Made by a program: the position numbers and the translations under genes. Shown here piece by piece: positions 1-8,617 of a stretch of 30,000 nucleotides of DNA. Below the pieces are notes generated by a model, which ran no database searches, was not told where the DNA came from, and saw only the letters and a list, made by a program, of their open reading frames with translations. Source of the stretch: Prorocentrum cordatum (Eukaryota; Sar; Dinophyceae; Prorocentrales; Prorocentraceae); NCBI GenBank assembly GCA_963575745.1, contig CAUYUJ010009789.1, forward strand, positions 1 through 30,000, written 5' to 3'. How positions within the stretch are numbered: position 1 is the stretch's first letter; each line of letters opens with the position of its first letter.

Positions 1-34
1 CTCCTCCCTCCTCCCTCCTCCCTCCTCCCTCCTC
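1..34. repeat. CTCCTCC heptanucleotide microsatellite
   Basis: About five perfect copies of CTCCTCC open the window; the tract may extend beyond the left edge. It is a pure pyrimidine run on the plus strand. Confidence 0.95.
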
Positions 35-283
35 TGGAGGATCACCACCCACCAAGCCACCCCAACCCAACCCGAGGGCTTGCATCTGCCCTTCCTTTCC
101 AGAGGGGGGGGGCTGTCGGGGAGCATGGGAAAAACACACAATATGGAACCCCTGCCCCCCAACCCGAAATTCGGGTCGTCGGGTTGGGTTGGGGTGGTCG
201 GGCAGGCAGTCAGGATAGGGCTCGGGATGTCCGCTCGCATTCCCCCCCTCGGGCCCCTCGTGAAGCCCTCTGGGTCCTCCTCC
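35..283. other. Non-coding stretch, nothing recognised
   Basis: GC-rich sequence with short G and C runs and a local CCCAACCC/GGGTTGGG bias. Short ORFs cross it, but I see no domain, no recognisable residue pattern and no RNA gene. Confidence 0.5.
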
Positions 284-427
284 TGGGCTGCCTAAAGACG
301 GTCCCTGGGGCCGTCCTGGGGTCTCCTTGGGGCCCTTCTTGGGGCCGTATCGGAGCCGGCCTGGGGGCCTCATGGGCCGTTTTCGGACGATCTTGGGGGC
401 CTCTTGGGCCGTCATGGACGCCGTGAA
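284..427 (-). repeat. GGCC/CCAAGA minisatellite block, minus orientation
   Basis: Irregular 11-15 bp units of the type GGCCGTCTTGGGGCC. Read on the minus strand this is the CCCAAGACGGCC family seen at 6452, 16345, 18846, 20585 and 25310. Its right end, read on the minus strand, carries GGCGTCCATGACGGCC, which resembles the anchor GGCGTCCACGGCGTTGAAG of the module near 16900. The overlapping ORFs are rich in Gly, Trp, Pro and Ser because of the repeat. Confidence 0.8.
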
Positions 428-652
428 GATGAAAACTGCGAATATGCTGGAGATCTTTTGTTTGAATCGGCGATAACCCGGGTTATCCGGCGGGGAGGAG
501 GGGGCCGGCCGATAACCTAACTTTCGCGCTGTGGGCAGCCCTGCATATGCCCGCGCCCCCCCACCCCGGACCTGCACAACCGGCAAGGTTAGGTTATATT
601 GGGGGGGATGGGGGGCAAGCCCGATAACTAACCCGGGTTCTCGCAGGACCCT
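428..652. other. Near-unique spacer with CGATAAC motifs
   Basis: This spacer contains three CGATAAC words (near 471, 511 and 622), one of them part of the palindrome at 472-487. The same CCGATAAC word recurs near 3091 and 4558 in the duplicated unit. I see no credible coding sequence. Confidence 0.5.
472..487. other. Perfect 16-bp palindrome
   Basis: GATAACCCGGGTTATC is identical to its own reverse complement. It could be a site for a dimeric DNA-binding protein or a target-site relic; the sequence alone does not decide. Confidence 0.75.
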
Positions 653-830
653 GAAAATCAGCCTGATAAGGACCCAACCATCTGCAGTTGCGAGTGCCGC
701 GAGGGAGATGATACGAAGGAGGGGGGCGTGCAAACTCCGAGTAGCGCACGCGGTATAGCGTTCTGCCACGAAACGTGTGAAGGGTGTGCCGACATGAGTC
801 GGGAGGACTCCTGCGAACGTCGCCATTGGG
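653..830 (+). repeat. Conserved leader of 78-bp repeat array A
   Basis: A ~178-bp segment that reappears almost base for base at 5881-6059, again immediately before an array of the same repeat. A shorter, inverted relative lies at 23600-23652 beside array C. Shared words include AAGGACCCAACCAT, GCGAGTGCCGCGAGGGAGAT and GGTATAGCGTTCTGCCACGA. The differences from the second copy are scattered substitutions. It looks like one end of a dispersed element; no coding function is evident. Confidence 0.85.
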
Positions 831-1168
831 GCCTTCGATGGAGCTCCCTATGGGGCCACGAAGCGTGTGAGGGGTGTGCCGAAATGGGCGGGGGGACGCA
901 TGCGACCCCTGCCACTGAGGCCTTCGGTGGAGCTCCCTATGGAGCCGAGGGGCGTGCCGAAATGGGCGCGGGGACGAATGCAAACTGTGCCACTGACGCC
1001 TTCGGTGGAGCTCCCTATGGGGCCACGAACCGTGCGAGGGGTGTGCCGAAATGGGGCGGCGGTGTCATGCGGACCCTCCCGCCGGGGACTACGGTGGAGC
1101 TCCCTAATTATGGGGCCACGAACCGTGCGAGGGGTGTGCCGAAATGGGGCGGCGGTGCCATGCCACGG
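831..1168 (+). repeat. Array A of the ~78-90 bp GGTGGAGCTCCC repeat
   Basis: Four units start near 831, 920, 998 and 1088, so the spacing is 89, 78 and 90 bp. Each has a GCCTTCGGTGGAGCTCCC start, TATGGGGCCACGAA, GTGTGCCGAAATGGG and a CATGCG-containing end. The units are diverged, and the second lacks part of the CACGAAGCGTG segment. ORFs on both strands through it are by-products of the repeat. The same family forms array B (6060-6450) and array C (21985-23600, inverted). Confidence 0.9.
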
Positions 1169-1498
1169 AGGATTGTTGGGAGGAAACACAGGATCAGTCT
1201 CTGGACATCCCTAAAAGCAGTGACACGATTTTTGCGTCTGGGGACCCGCTTCGGCGCTCCTCTGGGAGAGCCTTTTGGGCTGTCGTGGTGGTCATGGGCC
1301 GTCTCGAAGCGATCTGGAATTTGTCGTGGGGCGACCCAGGGCCATCGTGACGCCTATTTGGACAGTCTTGGCGTGTTGTTTTGGCCCTCGTGGGCCGTCT
1401 CGGGGTTCTGGAGAGGCTCCGGAGGTGCCAGGGATGCGTTTAGGAGCTCCAGCCCCCACCCCCACCCCTACCGGCCGCCCCCCTCCTTCTGACGGGAT
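1169..1498. other. Diverged GGCCGTCT-type sequence, no gene seen
   Basis: From about 1230 to 1440 there are scattered words such as GGGCCGTCTCG, TTGGGCTGTCGTGG and TCGTGGGCCGTCTCGG, which I read as an old, inverted block of the GGCC/CCAAGA family. The final 60 bp are C-rich. No credible coding sequence is visible. Confidence 0.5.
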
Positions 1499-2056
1499 TT
1501 GGAGTTCCTGGGGAGGGGGAGAGGGGCATGGGGGGCAGCCAAATGTCTCACACGCCTTTTCACCTCCGGCAAGCGGGGGCCGGCGGGTATCAATTGGCAC
1601 GGGAGGGCAGAGTGCAGTTCGAGTCGCCCATGTATATGCTTGGGGTACGAGGACGATTTTATTTGCGACGACCTCAGCGGCACAATGTGCCCCAATACCA
1701 CCATCGCTGGTTTTTCTAGCTGGGAGGACTGCCCGAATTACGAGATTCAGAATTGCTGCGCGTGCGGCGGTGGGGGCCTCGCAAAGCTGAGAGCCAGCTC
1801 GTGCCTAGACACGGATGACTTGTCCCTCCGTGTCCCGGTCGAATTGAATTCCGCCCTCGACCACGGCTCCTCAGTTCGATGTTTAAAGTGGGATTGGATG
1901 CCATCAGCCTGTCAGTGGGCGAGCTACTATGACGACGAAGAGTTCACTGCCTCTGACATGTGCTGCTCCTGCGGTGGAGGGCGATTTGCGAACAACTCGA
2001 CCGCTTCGACCTCTACGACCGCGACATCATCAGGCACCGAGTCGAGCGTTGCGTAG
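1499..2056 (+). CDS. Cysteine-rich CCxCGGG-module protein (probable exon or gene fragment)
   Basis: This is the best coding candidate in the window: 185 codons ending in TAG at 2054-2056. Two cysteine-rich modules follow each other. The first runs about residues 45-92 (CIC, FICDD, MCPNTT, WEDCP, ending CCACGGG at 86-92). The second runs about 102-161 (SCLD, RCLKWDW, ACQWASYYDDEEFTASDM, ending CCSCGGG at 155-161). Possible N-glycosylation sequons are at Asn66 and Asn166. A Ser/Thr-rich tail (162-185) could be a linker or stalk. I associate serial modules ending CCxCGGG with dinoflagellate secreted or surface proteins; their function is not known to me. The first ~40 residues look unlike coding sequence (G-rich, no signal peptide). 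A 3' splice site near GGCAGAGTGCAG, about 1607-1618, is therefore likelier than translation from 1499. The real gene may have more exons. Confidence 0.6.
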   Translation: MEFLGRGRGAWGAAKCLTRLFTSGKRGPAGINWHGRAECSSSRPCICLGYEDDFICDDLSGTMCPNTTIAGFSSWEDCPNYEIQNCCACGGGGLAKLRASSCLDTDDLSLRVPVELNSALDHGSSVRCLKWDWMPSACQWASYYDDEEFTASDMCCSCGGGRFANNSTASTSTTATSSGTESSVA

Positions 2057-2869
2057 CCTCAGGTGATGCGCTGGGCGCTGGGCACGCTCTTCTGCGCGCT
2101 CTGCCGCGGCGCTCCTCTGTCCGCCAGGCCACCGGCCTGGTCTTGAGCGGCCTCTCCTGCCTCTTCCTGAGCTCAGTCGGAGGTGGACAGACCTCCTACC
2201 TTGACACGTCGATTGAGGAATTGGCCGTTTTCGGTTCGCGAGAGGGCGTCGCGGCCGTCATTTTTGCGGGTCCGGGTCCGTCGGTTTCGGTCCCAGGCCG
2301 TTTTCACTAAGGGGAGGTTCACTAAAGGAAGGTTTGTCCACCGCCGATTCAGATTTGTTGCCTCGTGCTTCGCCTGGAGCTATCAGACCGCTCTGTGCAG
2401 CGGGCTCGGGAGCATTCATAGTGGCCTGTGGCGTGCGGCCGGTGATCAACCATCTTTTCTCTGTGCGCTAGATGTTACCGCTACCGCTTGCAATGCAGCT
2501 AAACCATCCCTACTGTGGTCCCACTTCTGCTGCCGCTGCCTCATCATGAGGCTGGTACGAGTGTGGCCTTACGTTGCGCAACAGATTTCAGAGCTGGCGG
2601 TAGGTCTGCCTAGGGCCGTCTACCATAACGAAGGGAGTGTATTCCTTCCTTCAGTAGAAAAGCTTTGAACGCGGGCTGAAGCCAACGTGTGAACGTTTTC
2701 TGCGTCCGCCTTCCTATTTCAAGTGTTACTGTACTTCATATTGCTTGCTGAGGAGTGATAGGTAGCATTGCTCGATCGCCTTCTGTAGTCACGCTCCCAG
2801 TCTGACTTCCTGTCGAACGATGAGGTCCGTGAAGCTTCGTTGCTTTTTTCTCCCCCCGAACCGGTCGTC
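2057..2869. other. Mostly unique region, no recognised gene
   Basis: Balanced composition and few repeats apart from a doubled GGTTCACTAA-type word near 2305-2330. An ORF at 2183-2668 stays open, but its product shows no domain, membrane segment or familiar motif. This could be intron, 3' flank of the cysteine-rich gene, or decayed coding sequence. Confidence 0.4.
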
Positions 2870-3223
2870 GCCATCCGCCCCAGCCTTCGTGCGGTGGTGT
2901 CGGGCGGGAAGTCGACGAGCTACTCCGGAGCGGCACTCGGGGCAGCCATTCGAGGCCGTGTGCTTCCGTGGCGCGGCGTGCAGGCTCGGCATGCCTCTGT
3001 TTCCCCGCACCTCCTCGCTGAAGTTGGCAAGAGCGTGCATTTTTACTGCTTGGGGCACAGTGGGCATTATAGCCCCCAGCCCTCCTCCCCCCGATAACGT
3101 AGCGCCCCTCCCCCCCACAGTGCGCTCTGGGCACTGCCGCCGTGAGCATCCGGGTCTCCATCGTCCGCATAGAAGTCCGCGCAGGAGCCTGGTCCGCATT
3201 GCGAATATCATGGGGATCCGCAC

Positions 3224-3343
3224 AGGGAGGAGGAGGAGGAGGAGGAGGAGGAGGAAGAGGAGGAGGAGGAGGAGGAGGAGGAAGATGAGGAGGAGGAGGT
3301 GGAGGTGGAGGTGGAGGTGCAGGTGGCGGAGGAAGGAGGAGGG
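3224..3343. repeat. GGA/GAG trinucleotide tract
   Basis: Nearly pure purine (GGA)n with GAA, GAT and GGT interruptions, passing into (GGTGGA)n. It encodes poly-Arg, poly-Glu or poly-Gly on plus and poly-Pro, poly-Leu or poly-Ser on minus depending on frame, which inflates ORFs here. Long purine tracts of this kind can form triplex DNA. Confidence 0.95.
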
Positions 3344-3440
3344 AAGGACGTCGCATTATATTATCAGTACATCTCTGGCGTGGCGTTTAGCTGTCCGCAG
3401 TAGATCCTCACCTACATGCTCGTTCTACCTGTCCTGGGCA

Positions 3441-4330
3441 CGCAGGCGCTGTGATGTGCGCTGGCGCTGCGTGCACGCGGATGCAGTGGTGCAGGCAGGC
3501 GCTGTGGTGTGCACAGGCGCTGCGGTGCACGCAAGCGTTGTGGTGTACACAGGCGCTGTGTTGCACACGGTTGTTGCGGTGTTACACATTCGCTGTGGTG
3601 TACACTGGCGCTGTGGTGCACGCAAGCACTCTGGTGTACACAGGCGCTGCGTCGCACACGGCTGTTGCGGTGTACGCAGGCACTGTGGTGTACACAGGCG
3701 CTGTGGTACACGCGAGCATTGTGGTGTATACGTATACAGGTGCTGTGGAGGTGTGCACAGGCGCTGTAGTGCACGCAAGCGTCGTCGTGTACACAGGCGC
3801 GCGGTGTTACACATGCGCTGTGGTATGCACCAGCGCTGGTGCACGCAAGCGCTGTGGTGTACACAGGCGCTGCGTTGCACACGGCTGTTGCGTTGTACGC
3901 AGGCGCTGTGGTGTACACGCGCGCTATGGTGCACGTGAGCATTGTGGTTTAGAAAGGCGCTGTGGTGTGCACAGGCGCTGCTGTGCACGCAAGCATTGTG
4001 GTGTACACAGGCGCTGTGTTGCACACGGTTGTTGCGGTGTTACACATTCGCTGTGGTGTACACTGGCGCTGTGGTGCACGCAAGCACTCTGGTGTACACA
4101 GGCGCTGCGTCGCACACGGCTGTTGCGGTGTACGCAGGCACTGTGGTGTACACTGGCGCTGTGGTACACGCGAGCATTGTGGTGTATATATATATATATA
4201 TATACAGGCGCTGTGGAGGTGTGCACAGGCGCTGTAGTGCACGCAAGCATCGTCGTGTACACCGGCGCGCGGTGTTACACATGCGCTGTGGTATGCATCA
4301 GCGCTGGTGCACGCAAGCGCTGTGGTGTAC
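3441..4330 (+). repeat. 18-bp GGCGCTGTGGTGTACACA minisatellite with ~458-bp higher-order repeat
   Basis: Diverged 18-bp units such as GGCGCTGTGGTGTACACA and AGCACTCTGGTGTACACA, with occasional 16, 19 or 21-bp units. The same order of unit variants restarts after about 458 bp (3498 and 3956), so there is a higher-order repeat of roughly 25 units. Because 18 is a multiple of three and units lack stops in most frames, several frames on both strands are open and give six-residue repeats such as ALWCTQ and RCGVHR. I do not regard these as genes. Confidence 0.9.
4184..4205. repeat. TA dinucleotide expansion
   Basis: An alternating TA run inside one 18-bp unit of the minisatellite. The homologous place in the other copies has the short sequences GTATACGTATAC (near 3726) or GTATACATATAC (near 5191), so this is a local expansion. 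Confidence 0.9.
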
Positions 4331-4337
4331 ACATGCG

Positions 4338-5668
4338 CCATCCGCCCCAGCCTTCGTGCGGTGGTGTCGGGCGGGAAGTCGACGAGCTACTCCGGAGCGG
4401 CACTCGGGGCAGCCATTCGAGGCCGTGTGCTTCCGTGGCGCGGCGTGCAGGCTCGGCATGCCTCTGTTTCCCCGCACCTCCTCGCTGAAGTTGGCAAGAG
4501 CGTGCATTTTTACTGCTTGGGGCACAGTGGGCATTATAGCCCCCGGCCCTCCTCCCCCCGATAACCTAGCGCCCCTCCCCCCCACAGTGCGCTCTGGGCA
4601 CTGCCGCCGTGAGCATCCGGGTCTCCATCGTCCGCATAGAAGTCCGCGCAGGAGCCTGGTCCGCATTGCGAATATCATGGGGATCCGCACAGGGAGGAGG
4701 AGGAGGAGGAGGAGGAGGAAGAGGAGGAGGAGGAGGAGGAGGAGGAAGATGAGGAGGAGGAGGTGGAGGTGGAGGTGGAGGTGCAGGTGGCGGAGGAAGG
4801 AGGAGGGAAGGACGTCGCATTATATTATCAGTACATCTCTGGCGTGGCGTTTAGCTGTCCGCAGTAGATCCTCACCTACATGCTCGTTCTACCTGTCCTG
4901 GGCACGCAGGCGCTGTGGTGTGCGCTGGCGCTGCGTGCACGCGGATGCAGTGGTGCAGGCAGGCGCTGTGGTGTGCACAGGCGCTGCGGTGCACGCAAGC
5001 GTTGTGGTGTACACAGGCGCTGTGTTGCACACGGTTGTTGCGGTGTTACACATTCGCTGTGGTGTACACTGGCGCTGTGGTGCACGCAAGCACTCTGGTG
5101 TACACAGGCGCTGCGTCGCACACGGCTGTTGCGGTGTACGCAGGCACTGTGGTGTACACAGGCGCTGTGGTACACGCGAGCATTGTGGTGTATACATATA
5201 CAGGCGCTGTGGTGGTGTGCACAGGCGCTGTAGTGCACGCAAGCATCGTCGTGTACACAGGCGCGCTGTGTTACACATGCGCTGTGGTATGCACCAACGT
5301 TGGTGCACGCAAGCGCTGTGGTGTACACAGGCGCTGCGTCGCACACGGCTGTTGCGTTGTACGCAGGCGCTGTGGTGTACACGTGCGCTATGGTGCACGC
5401 GGGCATTGTGGTGTAGAAAGGCGCTGTGGTGTGTACAGGCGCTGCGGTGCACGCAAGCATTGTGGTGTGCACAGGCGCTGTGTTGCACACGGTTGTTGCG
5501 GTGTTACACATTCGCTGTGGTGTACACTGGCGCTGTGGTGCACGCAAGCACTCTGGTGTACACAGGCGCTGCGTCGCACACTGCTGTTGTGGTGTAAGCA
5601 GGGCAGGCACCGTGGTGTACTCAGGCGCTGTGGTACACGCGAGCATTGTGGTGTACACAGGCGCTGTG
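4338..5668. repeat. Tandem duplication, copy 2 (right part truncated)
   Basis: This second copy has unique sequence (4338-4690), a GGA tract (4693-4805), a unique bridge and the 18-bp minisatellite (about 4895-5668). It ends abruptly at the CAGGTCGCC sequence after 5668, short of a full second unit. Higher-order restarts lie near 4966 and 5420. A few indels in the minisatellite (such as GTAAGCAGGGCAGGCAC near 5593) separate it from copy 1. Confidence 0.9.
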
Positions 5669-5696
5669 GGCAGGTCGCCACCTACACGGTGCTCGC

Positions 5697-5737
<41 letters not shown>

Positions 5738-5785
5738 TCGTCGCTCGTCGCTCGTCGCTCGTCGCTCATCGTCGTCGTGCGCGCG
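5697..5785. repeat. TCG/CGT trinucleotide tract
   Basis: An uninterrupted (CGT)n run is followed by CGCTCGTCGCTCGT units and a second short CGT run. It encodes poly-Ser, poly-Val or poly-Arg on plus depending on frame, so the ORFs crossing it are low-complexity. Confidence 0.95.
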
Positions 5786-5880
5786 GGCGCGGCTGTGGTG
5801 CCGGCGTCACACGGCGGGGGGGGGCGTTACATGATGCCCCCCACCCTTCCCCTTCCCCCCCTAATAACGCCCATTATCGC

Positions 5881-6059
5881 CAAATTAGCCTGACGAAGGA
5901 CCCAACCATATGCAGCTGCGAGTGCCGCGAGGGAGATGAGACGAAGGAGGGGGGCGCGCAAACTCCGAGTAGCGCACGCGGTATAGCGTTCTGCCACGAA
6001 ACGTGTTTGAGGGTGTGCTGACATGAGTCGGGAGGACTCTTGCGAACGTCGCCACTGGG
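5881..6059 (+). repeat. Conserved leader of 78-bp repeat array B
   Basis: Second copy of the segment at 653-830, with the same order of shared words and the same relation to the downstream array. It carries CTGACGAAGGACCCAACCAT where copy A has CTGATAAGGACCCAACCAT; the inverted copy at 23600 matches the GACGAAGG version. Upstream sequences differ, so the homologous boundary lies near 5881. Confidence 0.85.
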
Positions 6060-6450
6060 GCCTTCGGTGGAGCTCCCTATGGGGCCACGAAGCGTGTGAG
6101 GGCTGTGCCGAAATGGGCGGGGGGACGCGTGCGAACCCTTCCACTGGGGCCTTCGGCGGAGCCCCCTATGGGGTCACGAAGCGTGTGATGGGTGTGCCGA
6201 AATGGGCGGGGGGACGCATGCGAACCCTGCCACTCAGGCCTTCGGTGTAGCTCCTTATGGGGCCGAGGGGCGTGCCGAAATGGGCGGGGGGATGCATGCA
6301 AACTGTGCCACTGGCGCCTTCGGTGGAGCTCCCTATGGGGCCACGAGCCGTGCGAGGGGTGTGCCGAAATGGGGCGGCGGTGCCATGCGGACCCTCCCGC
6401 TGGGGCCTTCGGTGGAGTTCCTTATGGGGCCACGAACCGTGCGAGGGGTG
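6060..6450 (+). repeat. Array B of the ~78-90 bp repeat
   Basis: Five units start near 6060, 6149, 6238, 6316 and 6415 (spacing 89, 89, 78 and 99). Unit content matches array A, including the shortened variant with CCGAGGGGCGTGCCG. The last unit is cut within GCGAGGGGTG and runs straight into AACATCATTGATTTTCCC, the anchor of the first GGCC module. Confidence 0.9.
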
Positions 6451-6451
6451 A

Positions 6452-7335
6452 ACATCATTGATTTTCCCTAGGTTTTGGAAGGATTTGGGCATTTGCTTCT
6501 TTTCGGCCTTCCGACGGCCCGAGACGGCCCAAGAGCCCCCAAAGATCGCCCCAAGATCGCCCAAGAGGTTTCCAGGATGGCCCCAGAACGACACAAGCGG
6601 CACCCACAAGACGACCCAAGAGGCCTCCAAGACGCCCAAGATGGCCTCAAAGACAGCCCTGGAGCACCCCAAGAGGGCCCCAAGTCGGCGTCAGACGGGC
6701 CCTGAGCCCACCACGACGGCCCAAGACGGCCCAGGAGGCCTCCAAGAGGGCCTCTCCAGGAATTCCCGAAGAGACCAACATCATTGATTAGGTTTTTGAA
6801 GGATTTTGGCACTTGCTTCTTTTCGGCCTTCCGCCGGCCCGAGGCGGCCCGAGAGCCCCCAGAGATCGCCCCTAGATTGCCCAAGTGGCCTCCAGGATGG
6901 CCCCAGAACGGCCCAAGAGGCCTCCAAGACGGCCCCAAAAGGGCCCCAAGATGGCCCAAGAGGCTTCCAAGACGCCCAAGATGGCCTCCAAGACTGCCCT
7001 GGAGTACGCCAAGAGGGCCCCAAGTCGGCCCAGAGAGGCCGGCAAGATAGTTTCCGACGGCGTCAGACGGGGCAGGAGCCCACCAAGACGGCCCAAGATG
7101 GCTCCAAGATGGCCCAAGACGGCCCAGGAGGCCTCCAAGATGGCCTCCAGGAAGGCCCGAAGAGTCCGTAGGTTTTTGAAGGATTTGGGCATTTGCTTCT
7201 TTTCGGCCTTCCGACGGCCCGAGACAGCCCAAGAGCCCCAAAGTATCGCCCCAAGATCGCCCAACAGGCCTCCAGGATGGCTCCAGAACGGCCCAAGAGG
7301 CCCCCAAGACGGCCCAAAAAGGGCCACGACTCCAG
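6452..7335 (+). repeat. Three GGCC/CCAAGA modules with T-rich anchors
   Basis: Three modules begin near 6452, 6778 and 7169. Each starts with an anchor (ATCATTGATT in the first two, then GGTTTTTGAAGGATTTGGGC and CTTCTTTTCGGCCTTCCG). A block of 11-12 bp units such as CCCAAGACGGCC and CCAAGAGGCCTC follows. The modules are about 325, 390 and 165 bp. The GC-rich blocks produce Pro, Arg, Lys and Gln-rich ORFs on plus and Leu, Gly, Trp and Ser-rich ORFs on minus, none of which look like real proteins. Confidence 0.9.
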
Positions 7336-7426
7336 CTGCCCTGGCCTGTGCTGCTTCGAGGACCAGCCGTGCAGGTACAACACCACGGGCTGCTGCTGAG
7401 GGGAGAGTTTCTCTGCAGCATGGTCG
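7336..7426. other. Short unique junction with a cysteine-rich reading frame
   Basis: Between the repeat block and the next dispersed repeat, one plus frame ends in a short Cys-rich peptide: SSCPGLCCFEDQPC, then NTTGCC and TGA at 7397-7399. It resembles a fragment of a cysteine-rich exon but is too short to assign. Confidence 0.25.
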
Positions 7427-7490
7427 ATCAATTGGAGTGCTTGCACGGTGCTGTCTGCCGCCCCATCGCCTTCTCCCTTCTCAAGTGCAT
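7427..7490 (+). repeat. ~60-bp dispersed repeat, copy 1
   Basis: TTGGAGTGCTTGC, CTGTCTGCCGCCC and TCTCAAGTGCA occur here in the same order and spacing as at about 8801-8865, with a few substitutions. The second copy lies inside the 283-bp tandem duplication. Its nature is unknown. Confidence 0.75.
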
Positions 7491-8300
7491 GAGCGTGGGC
7501 CGGGCCATGGCCCCGGGCGCCACCGCCACCCTGGCGGTGAGCGCCGCGGTGGGCGCGCCCGCGGCCTGGGCGGGCTTGCGGCTGGCGGGCGGCTGGTTGG
7601 CGGCGGTGGTGGCGGCCTCCACCACCTGCCCTGCCTGCGTCTGCCACGCGCCCGCGTGGCCACCCGCGCCGCCGCCCCCGCCGCCTCCGCCCATGGGGCC
7701 GGCGCCGAGGGGCTCGCAGCGGCGGTAGCGACCGAGCTGGTGCCCCTGCTGACGAACGGGTCGCCCGCGCCGGCGGCCTGTCCTTCGGCGGAGGCGGTGG
7801 CCGCGGTGCTGCTGGAGAGGCTGCCCTCTGCAGCTGGGGCCGCGGGCCCCTCCGAGGCGGCGCCGCCGCCCGTGGCTGGCCCAGCCTTAGAGCCTGAGCA
7901 AGGCTCAGGCATGCTCCTGGCCTGGAGTGTGGCGGTCTCGGAGCTCGTCGTGCTTGTCTGCTGCTGCGCCGCTGCCCGCCTCCGACGCCATGCTGGTGTC
8001 TCGCCGCCGCCGTCGTGGGACGGGCGTGATCTGGTCGGAAGTGCCCGCCGCCGAGGTGGAGGCGTGGTGCGCTGCGGTGCGCTGAGCTCCGACCGGGCTT
8101 GAGGCTAGGGCTCTGGTACCCGCGGGATGCGGTGTGGCACGAGGGGCTGCTGCTGTACCCCGCGGGAGGGACGTACTGGTGGGTGTTGGCGCCCGGCGCC
8201 GACACGTACGTGGAGGACGTAGTAGGCGTGGTGGGCGACTGGCGCAGCAGAGCCTTCGCTTGCAGTCCCGCTGGGGTTGCCCCCTCCGTGGCCAGGCCAG
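7491..8300 (+). pseudogene. Frameshifted ORF with hydrophobic segments and a WHE...LLLYP motif
   Basis: Coding-like sequence moves between plus frames. Frame 1 (about 7488-7725) gives a hydrophobic Ala/Gly-rich stretch, then CPACVCHAPAWPP and a Pro run. Frame 0 (about 7700-7990) gives EGLAAAVATELVPLLTNG, an Ala/Pro linker and a likely membrane helix (MLLAWSVAVSELVVLVCCCA, then RLRRH). A basic SRRRRRG patch and VIWSEVPAAEVEAW lie in frame 1 at about 7990-8075. Frame 2 (8099 on) gives LWYPRDAVWHEGLLLYPAGG and YWWVLAPGADTYVEDVVG. At least three frame changes mean it is not translated as one protein, unless introns explain them. From memory, ORFs with this order of features occur repeatedly in dinoflagellate genomes, possibly tied to retroelements. 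That link is inference and unverified. Confidence 0.4.
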
Positions 8301-8617
8301 CCACAATTCGGGGAGCTGCGGTCCTTACCCCCCTGGGGGACCCATCGATGTCGACTTCTGCTTCTACGGCACAAGATGGCGTAAGCGGACGCATTTTCTG
8401 GTCGGCCACGCGACACCCGGCTGCATGTAGCATCTCGGAGGGAGGCTTTGTCGGGGTCGTGGGGTTTGCTCGTGCGCCGGGCAGCCGCGCGTTGAGCTGT
8501 CGGGGCCTCGCCCAAGTAGACGTGCACCTTGGACGAAGGCCGCTTGTGCCATGATCTCGCCGCCGCCCTGACGACTGTTAGCAGACAGAGAACGCGTCCA
8601 TGTTTCGGGAAGTGATT
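8301..8617. other. No recognised feature
   Basis: GC-rich sequence continuing from the decayed ORF. Short ORFs exist in several frames (one plus frame reads PIDVDFCFYGTRW near 8340), perhaps further debris of the same element, but nothing can be assigned. Confidence 0.4.

Larger units (their letters stand above)
2871..4337. repeat. Tandem duplication, copy 1 (~1.47 kb)
   Basis: This unit and the one starting at 4338 align with an offset of 1467 bp. In the ~350-bp unique part before the GGA tract I count only two substitutions (near 3078 and 3099). The GGA tract differs by one triplet. The unit is a mosaic of unique sequence (2871-3223), a GGA tract (3224-3343), a short unique segment (3344-3440) and an 18-bp minisatellite (about 3441-4330). 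The near identity means a recent duplication or an assembly duplication. Confidence 0.9.

Noticed and set aside
3942-5597. 551-codon plus ORF and similar long ORFs on both strands
   Set aside because: They are made by the 18-bp minisatellite and GGA tract, with several frames open at once and no domain.
6885-7330. Pro/Lys/Arg/Gln-rich ORF segment resembling a basic repeat protein
   Set aside because: It is the CCAAGA/GGCC repeat translated; the same composition appears wherever that repeat occurs.
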